Position numbers and translations under genes: made by a program
Origin: Ophiothrix spiculata
Lineage: Eukaryota > Echinodermata > Ophiuroidea > Amphilepidida > Ophiotrichidae
Reading direction: 5' to 3' (one strand)
Length of the DNA: 21,106 nucleotides
Assembly (NCBI GenBank): GCA_000969725.1
Contig: JXSR01S022574.1
Notes under the pieces: generated by a model
The model's input: only the letters and a program-made list of their open reading frames with translations
Databases searched by the model: none
What the model was told of the DNA's origin: nothing
In this document: piece by piece, positions 19,401 to 21,106 of the stretch
Layout: every line of letters starts with the position of its first letter
How positions within the stretch are numbered: position 1 is the first letter of the stretch

Positions 19401-20799
19401 AACCTCGCAAAAATTTCTACTTTTACAGTAAATGCTACATACTCACTTTGAATTGTAAGGTTTTGATTTGGTTTTATTGTTGTGGTGACGCCAGAGGTGC
19501 TTAAACAGATTGCTGGTATTGCCTGCAATGAACAAGGAAGTTTGCTTTGGATGTAATATCCCATTTTATATACCTCATATATAGATTCTTGTCCTCTCAT
19601 TGGTTTTTTTAAAAGTGAGGGCTTGGATTTTACTAGGCCTGGGGCATATTTTTCACTAGGCCCGCTCAGCATATTTTGCGGCGCCAGTGTCACACGAGCA
19701 ATACGCATGCGACTATTAACCATTGGGCATTTTAAGGGCAAAAATGGTTCTCTTAACATACATATTCAGTATATGAAACGAATATTGACTGCTTTTTCTT
19801 CGGGGCATAGTTGAACTTATTTCCCCTCGGTGATCTCAAAACCATGAATATGCCCTCAGCTTCGCTTCGGGCATATTCATGGTTTGGAGATCACCTCGGG
19901 AAAATAACTTAAACCATGCCCCTCAAAGCAGTCAATATTTGTATACTAAGAGTTGTTAAACCTTAAAAGACCTAATATTGGATTCAGTGTTGTAGTGCAG
20001 ACCTTGGCCTTAATCTAGGTCGCAGACCTCATAGCCTTCGATTACAACACTGGTTTGGTATATCCATGATTCTGAAGTTCCTGTGATTATCATGATTCTG
20101 ACACAATTAATTATAATCAGCAAAATAGGTCCCTAAAGATCCAATGACATGGAACCATGGCAAAGTGCAAGCCCAGCACAAATGATGTGACACTTGAAGG
20201 TGAATTTGATGAGAGTTAATCAGTCTCTTCTGAGTCACTTACTGATTAAGCACAATACAGTTAGTTCCATCTAATCAAGTTTTAGAAATCAGTAGTTGAA
20301 ATTAAAAAAATGTACCTGCGCAAATGAGTTATTTGTCAAAAATTGGCTGAAAAACACAAACATTTACATGCACTGAGCAAATTTTGCTTGCGTACATGTA
20401 AAATTCCCTAATGATGAATGTTTCATAAAATTAAGAGCTGAAGTCACAGTGTTAAAGCCATAATGCTCGCAATGTCGGATAAATCTAAGTGCCAAAGACA
20501 AAAAAATAAAATTTAAAAAACCACAAAAAACAACAACAACAACAACAAACCTCCATATTTATTACTTACCATGAGTAGGTACGTCAATGTTACACAATCG
20601 ACATGTTGGATTATGTCTATCTTCAGGTTCACTGGGATTGTATGGATTGGGTCGGAAGCCAAAAAACTGCCAAGCAGCCGACTTGCCGCCTTCCTTAGCC
20701 AGTAATTCTACCTCAAAATGGTCTGTTTTACCTTCCTCTACCTGTAGCTTCAAATCTTCTATCAACAACTTCCAATCATTTTCCGTCGGGTTCGGGTCG
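9319..20799 (-). CDS. Predicted 8-exon BED / C4 / C2H2 zinc-finger gene, 5'-partial
   Basis: Join of 20799-20570, 19522-19447, 18025-17601, 16511-16457, 14306-13915, 12806-12576, 11794-11638 and 10429-9319. Exon phases (in to out) are 2-1, 1-2, 2-1, 1-2, 2-1, 1-1, 1-2 and 2-stop, so all seven junctions stay in frame and every intron is GT-AG. The exon sum is 2677 nt; with two nt from a missing upstream exon this gives 892 residues and a stop. Domains by residue: BED finger 1 (about 40-91), C4 domain (141-171), basic segment (245-258), BED finger 2 (E/F junction), BED finger 3 (F/G junction), Pro/Ser/Asp repeat, second C4 domain, five C2H2 fingers at the C-terminus. BED and C2H2 fingers bind DNA, so a nuclear DNA-binding regulator is inferred. 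No hAT transposase catalytic or dimerisation region is visible, so this is not simply a transposase. The chain is my prediction without transcript support. Exon 8 may be one of several alternative last exons. Confidence 0.8.
10430..11019. other. Intron between exons G and H1, right of the H1 acceptor
   Basis: The first bases on the minus strand are the H1 acceptor tract. AT-rich, no exon. A partly palindromic stretch (GGTAGCAGCGGTGG...CTGCTGCTATCAAAC) at about 10899-10960 may belong to the repeat body of the SINE-like sequence next to it. Confidence 0.45.
11020..11110 (-). repeat. tRNA-like head of a possible SINE
   Basis: The minus strand has TTTGGCCTATGCAATAACG, resembling a pol III A box. 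About 35 bp later it has GGTTAGATTCC, one mismatch from the B box GGTTCGATTCC. The arrangement is that of a tRNA-derived SINE head. A functional tRNA is excluded because the arms do not pair cleanly. No tail or target duplication identified. Confidence 0.4.
11154..11605. mobile_element. Inverted-repeat element, about 450 bp
   Basis: The left arm (11154-11240) and right arm (11519-11605) are inverted copies. They share ACAATTCTAGTACAACATTC, CTGAGCTGCACATTTGG and TACAATTC, and begin CCCTGG. A partial third copy in direct orientation lies at 11437-11520. No clear target duplication and no coding frame. Confidence 0.65.
11638..11794 (-). CDS. Exon G: His half of BED finger 3; last common exon before the array
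   Basis: The acceptor is TTTTGTTTATCTAG and the donor GACTG|GTGAGT; phase 1 in, 2 out, 157 nt. With the split Gly it reads GGNSSDLYNHLKSSH, completing BED finger 3 begun in exon F. A tail follows with no clear domain (RAEAELCEQMKGIHFANQ..., ending LEIKKQD). The exon ends in TG, so the first base of the next exon completes the codon. Both C (exon at 10429) and T (exons at 7725, 3489, 2643 and 74) give Cys. This donor would serve all the terminal exons downstream. Confidence 0.8.
11795..12026. other. Intron between exons F and G, near the G acceptor
   Basis: AT-rich intron sequence; nothing else recognised. Confidence 0.5.
12035..12202. mobile_element. Short MITE flanked by TGATGGAA
   Basis: The ends are inverted copies of GAGATGCCAGT. 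The direct repeat TGATGGAA lies at 12027-12034 and 12203-12210. The interior repeats CCTGAAAA-type motifs. An 8-bp duplication and CAGAG-like ends suggest hAT, but the exact end is uncertain by 2 bp. Confidence 0.55.
12211..12575. other. Rest of the F-G intron up to the exon F donor
   Basis: No repeat ends or exon seen. A plus-strand open frame at 12403-12669 overlaps exon F on the opposite strand and is not supported. Confidence 0.5.
12576..12806 (-). CDS. Exon F: His half of BED finger 2 plus Cys half of BED finger 3
   Basis: The acceptor is TTTATTTGTCTAG and the donor AAAAG|GTACAG. The exon is 231 nt and symmetric, phase 1-1. It starts with DKDEEHTTNLLHHLMDDH, the closing half of a BED finger (H-x4-H). 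A linker (LPEYRLCDDIISG...) leads to the opening half of the next finger: PSWLFF and the zinc pair CLLCKAVIKG. An exon holding half of one finger and half of the next can be duplicated or skipped without breaking the reading frame or the finger fold. That may be how this BED array grew. Confidence 0.82.
12807..13192. other. Intron between exons E and F, right of exon F
   Basis: The minus-strand frame of exon F stays open upstream here, but a good acceptor at 12808-12807 and the loss of domain similarity show it is intron. Nothing else recognised. Confidence 0.5.
13193..13702. mobile_element. T2/Kolobok-type MITE, 510 bp
   Basis: It begins TTAAAGGGGCATTGGACAA and ends with TTGTCCAATTCCCCTTTAA, inverted with one mismatch. 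TTAA at both borders and the TTAAAGG-purine start match the T2 family of the Kolobok superfamily (TTAA target duplication) described in frogs. No transposase. It lies in the intron between exons E and F. Confidence 0.7.
13709..13846. mobile_element. 130-bp palindromic MITE family, copy 1
   Basis: The inverted ends start near GGCCTATA and CTATAGG and contain TTGGACAATAAA, ACAAACAGAAAT and CAGGG. The centre ATTGTTTGTAAATACAACCC matches copies at 15735-15867 (inverted) and 17454-17582. It ends about 70 bp from the exon E donor. A TA target is likely. Confidence 0.65.
13915..14306 (-). CDS. Exon E: Ser/Lys 20-residue repeats and Cys half of BED finger 2
   Basis: The acceptor is TTGTTTTCAACAG and the donor GATG|GTATGT; phase 2 in, 1 out, 130 full codons. 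After an acidic start (SEDGTDVFEDS) there are tandem repeats of about 20 residues, each with PSSSQAKK followed by VVQEDNVNVAS or a diverged form. Two units are nearly identical in DNA (about 14136-14255). The BED N-terminal half follows: an aromatic region (LWRYLPL...ALIFFAYPHA) and the zinc pair CLLC. The histidines are in exon F. The Cys-to-His spacing is slightly longer than usual for BED fingers. Confidence 0.8.
14494..14715. mobile_element. ACTGTA-ended, TTTTCGCG-rich MITE, copy 1
   Basis: The degenerate inverted ends are ATTACTGAAAACGCC and the inverse of ATACTGTATAAGTGG. They continue into ATTTTTTGCG and TTTTCGCG-type motifs shared with 18911-19430. It lies in the intron between exons D and E. 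Confidence 0.5.
14974..15374. mobile_element. CCCGGG-type MITE, 400 bp, with a 15-G run
   Basis: The arms of about 50 bp are inverted: CCCGGG, a 15-G tract (14977-14991), TTGTACTCAAA, GGGTAGGGACGTGCC against the inverse at 15322-15373. The flanks GGTTTACA (14966-14973) and AGTTTACA (15374-15381) form an 8-bp duplication with one mismatch. The interior is CCAAATTTTG-rich. Part of its end recurs at 20978-21006. Confidence 0.75.
15421..15700. mobile_element. Foldback MITE with a perfect 25-bp hairpin at its centre
   Basis: The outer arms share GTCATGTGAGTGCAA and AAGTCGTATCTGCAAT in inverted order (15426-15458 and 15652-15690). The centre has perfect arms 15537-15561 and 15575-15599 (GTGGTTCTTGAAATGG...) around a 13-nt loop. 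No gene. Confidence 0.7.
15735..15867. mobile_element. 130-bp palindromic MITE family, copy 2 (inverted)
   Basis: Bordered by TATAGGCCAAA and TTTGGCCTATA. The arms match over about 50 bp with ATTTATTGGA and AACAAAAA. Its plus-strand frame gives a peptide with FLFIL that recurs at copy 3, purely because of the shared element. Confidence 0.75.
15868..16456. other. D-E intron sequence; perfect 16-bp palindrome
   Basis: GTCAAGTATACTTGAC at 16319-16334 is its own reverse complement and is followed by another GTCAAGTATA. Otherwise AT-rich with no exon seen up to the exon D donor. Confidence 0.5.
16457..16511 (-). CDS. Exon D: 55-nt basic micro-exon (candidate NLS)
   Basis: A very small exon between a good acceptor (TTTTCTAGTTTCAG) and a consensus donor (ACAG|GTATGT). 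Phase 1 in and 2 out fits exon C upstream and exon E downstream. It encodes ERKRPERKRRRPAWLTND(S), a strongly basic run that looks like a nuclear localisation signal or an AT-hook-like DNA contact. Its role as an NLS is inferred from composition only. Skipping this exon alone would break the frame, so it should be spliced together with exon C. Confidence 0.7.
16512..17453. other. C-D intron; nothing certain
   Basis: No exon, splice pair or clear transposon end. AGCGACCA at about 17020 and its inverse TGGTCGCT at about 17093 may be the ends of a small old MITE, but the match is only 8-10 bp. Confidence 0.45.
17454..17582. mobile_element. 130-bp palindromic MITE family, copy 3
   Basis: Same order as copy 1: AAGCAAAAATTTATTG, TATAAACAAAAATC, GTGCAGGGC, ATTGTTTGTGAATGCAG, then the inverted arm. 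It lies about 18 bp downstream of the exon C donor (17600-17599). Confidence 0.7.
17601..18025 (-). CDS. Exon C: C4 (CxxC-CxxC) domain and charged low-complexity tail
   Basis: The acceptor is GGTTTGTTTTTCAG and the donor CAAG|GTAAAC; phase 2 in, 1 out, 141 full codons. It opens with a Ser/Gln/acidic leader (DDTCSSQSEEDN). A four-cysteine motif follows, CYVC-x23-CMDCF, matching the C4 domain at the start of every terminal zinc-finger exon in this window (CxxC-x28-CWDCF) but five residues shorter. The rest is Glu/Lys/Asn-rich with repeats of KNDEGKK, probably disordered. The frame stays open past the donor into a MITE (17454-17582); that extension is not coding. Confidence 0.75.
18026..18244. 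other. B-C intron next to the exon C acceptor
   Basis: AT-rich; nothing recognised beyond the acceptor. Confidence 0.45.
18245..18900. mobile_element. MITE with 60-bp inverted ends, hosting a second MITE
   Basis: The left arm GGGTGCTCTGGCAAAATGAG (then GGAAAGTCACAAAT) matches the inverse of 18836-18900, GGCTGCTCTGACAAAATGA (then GGAAAGTCGCAAAT). Minus-strand open frames inside it (18372-18749) span transposon sequence and are not genes. Confidence 0.65.
18540..18775. mobile_element. Nested MITE, inverted ends TATAGATGAGTTGACA
   Basis: TATAGATGAGTTGACA at 18540-18555 and its exact inverse at 18758-18773. A TA duplication is possible because the ends lie in TATAG. It sits wholly inside the 18245-18900 element, so it inserted later. 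Confidence 0.6.
18911..19430. mobile_element. ACTGTA-ended, TTTTCGCG-rich MITE, copy 2
   Basis: The left end TACTGTAAAGAGAAGATATT is paired with the inverse of TTACTGTAAAAGTAGAAATT at the right. Both continue into TTTTCGCGA/GTTTTTA motifs. It ends about 16 bp from the exon B donor. The plus-strand frame at 19102-19299 is in its interior and has no domain. Confidence 0.65.
19447..19522 (-). CDS. Exon B: His half of BED finger 1
   Basis: A 76-nt exon missed by simple ORF scans. The acceptor is TGTTCATTGCAG and the donor CAAA|GTGAGT; phase is 1 in and 2 out. With the split Gly codon it reads GNTSNLFKHLWRHH, the classical end of a BED finger (H-x3/4-H), then a short basic, Asn-rich tail (NNKTKSKPYNSK). 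Joined to exon A it completes the Cys2-His2 zinc site. A MITE ends only about 16 bp downstream of its donor. Confidence 0.82.
19768..19947. mobile_element. Long palindromic MITE, 88-bp and 79-bp arms
   Basis: The arms 19768-19855 and 19869-19947 are inverted copies (shared CCATGAATATGCCC, GGTGATCTC, GGGGCAT, AATATTGACTGC) around a 13-nt loop, with only scattered mismatches. No target duplication visible. It lies in the intron between exons A and B. Confidence 0.75.
19985..20052. mobile_element. Tiny hAT-like MITE, ends CAGTGTTGTA
   Basis: CAGTGTTGTA at 19985-19994 and its exact inverse at 20043-20052, with the interior also partly palindromic (GCAGACC/GGTC). CAGTG ends suggest hAT, but the flanking 8-mers do not match. 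Confidence 0.4.
20053..20569. other. A-B intron; (AAC)n microsatellite near its start
   Basis: A run of about seven CAA/AAC units lies at 20530-20549, some 20 bp from the exon A donor. Otherwise AT-rich with no exon seen. Confidence 0.55.
20570..20799 (-). CDS. Exon A: acidic leader and Cys half of BED finger 1
   Basis: The acceptor is TTTATTTTCAG with AG at 20801-20800, entering in phase 2. The donor CATG|GTAAGT leaves in phase 1. The 230-nt exon encodes an acidic leader (DPNPTENDWK...) and the N-terminal half of a BED finger: the aromatic motif KSAAWQFF near residue 44 and the zinc pair CRLC at residues 67 and 70. The two zinc-binding histidines are in exon B. Because it enters in phase 2 it cannot be the first coding exon, so the start codon lies beyond 21106. 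Confidence 0.82.
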
Positions 20800-21106
20800 C
20801 TGAAAATAAATGTACAATGAAAAATAATGTGCATGTACCATGTTCAAATTTACAAGTGTGCGAAAACAAAAGCTTGCAAAATGATTGAAAATTTGTAGTG
20901 TACTAAAATTAGTGTCTGTAAAAATTGCCACCTTTTAAAAAGTACACCTTATTTTAGTTTAATACCTTGAGGCAGGTCATGGGGCTACTTAGTACAAAAG
21001 GGGTTATAATAACAACAATAATATTTATTTAAATCACTTGCATTATTTAAAAACATGACTTTACAATGTACAATATCACAAGATAATTAAATAAAATGCA
21101 TACAAA
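20800..21106. other. Intron upstream of exon A; partial CCCGGG-type MITE end
   Basis: 20978-21006 (GGGGCTACTTAGTACAAAAG, then GGGGTTAT) matches the inverse of the right end of the 14974-15374 element. The CCCGGG tip is lost. No upstream exon is found before the window ends. Confidence 0.55.

Overview
The window looks like intron-rich, AT-rich metazoan nuclear DNA, probably from a marine invertebrate. It has GT-AG introns, BED and C2H2 zinc fingers, and many short DNA-transposon derivatives (MITEs). The species cannot be fixed from sequence alone. I see no support for a prokaryotic gene, rRNA, tRNA gene or CRISPR array. All convincing coding sequence is on the minus strand.

Right part (about 9.3-20.8 kb): eight exons join into one open frame. 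On the plus strand they are 20799-20570, 19522-19447, 18025-17601, 16511-16457, 14306-13915, 12806-12576, 11794-11638 and 10429-9319. Every junction has GT-AG borders and matching phases. Together they encode about 892 residues without the N-terminus, which lies beyond 21106. Domain order is: BED finger, four-cysteine (C4) domain, basic segment, two BED fingers, second C4 domain, five C2H2 fingers. Each BED finger is cut by a phase-1 intron between its Cys pair and its His pair.

Left part (1-7.7 kb): three more intact exons (7086-7725, 2898-3489, 2037-2643) and the start of a fourth (1-74) repeat the last-exon plan, a C4 domain followed by C2H2 fingers and a stop. Each begins with a phase-2 acceptor preceded by nearly the same intron tract as exon 8. 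None has recognisable 5' exons of its own, and two are only 254 bp apart. The simplest reading is a tandem array of alternative 3'-terminal exons that share a common BED-finger 5' part, each giving a different DNA-binding tail. Decayed copies at about 1690-2036 and 5757-7110 show the array grows and dies by duplication.

The spaces are packed with non-autonomous transposons: a PIF/Harbinger-type MITE whose empty site is also in the window, a hAT-like element with an 8-bp duplication splitting a dead zinc finger, a T2/Kolobok-type MITE, a CCCGGG-ended family, several long palindromes, and a 640-bp foldback made of 27-bp repeats. The gene probably encodes a nuclear DNA-binding regulator. A role in controlling transposons is speculation based on context.
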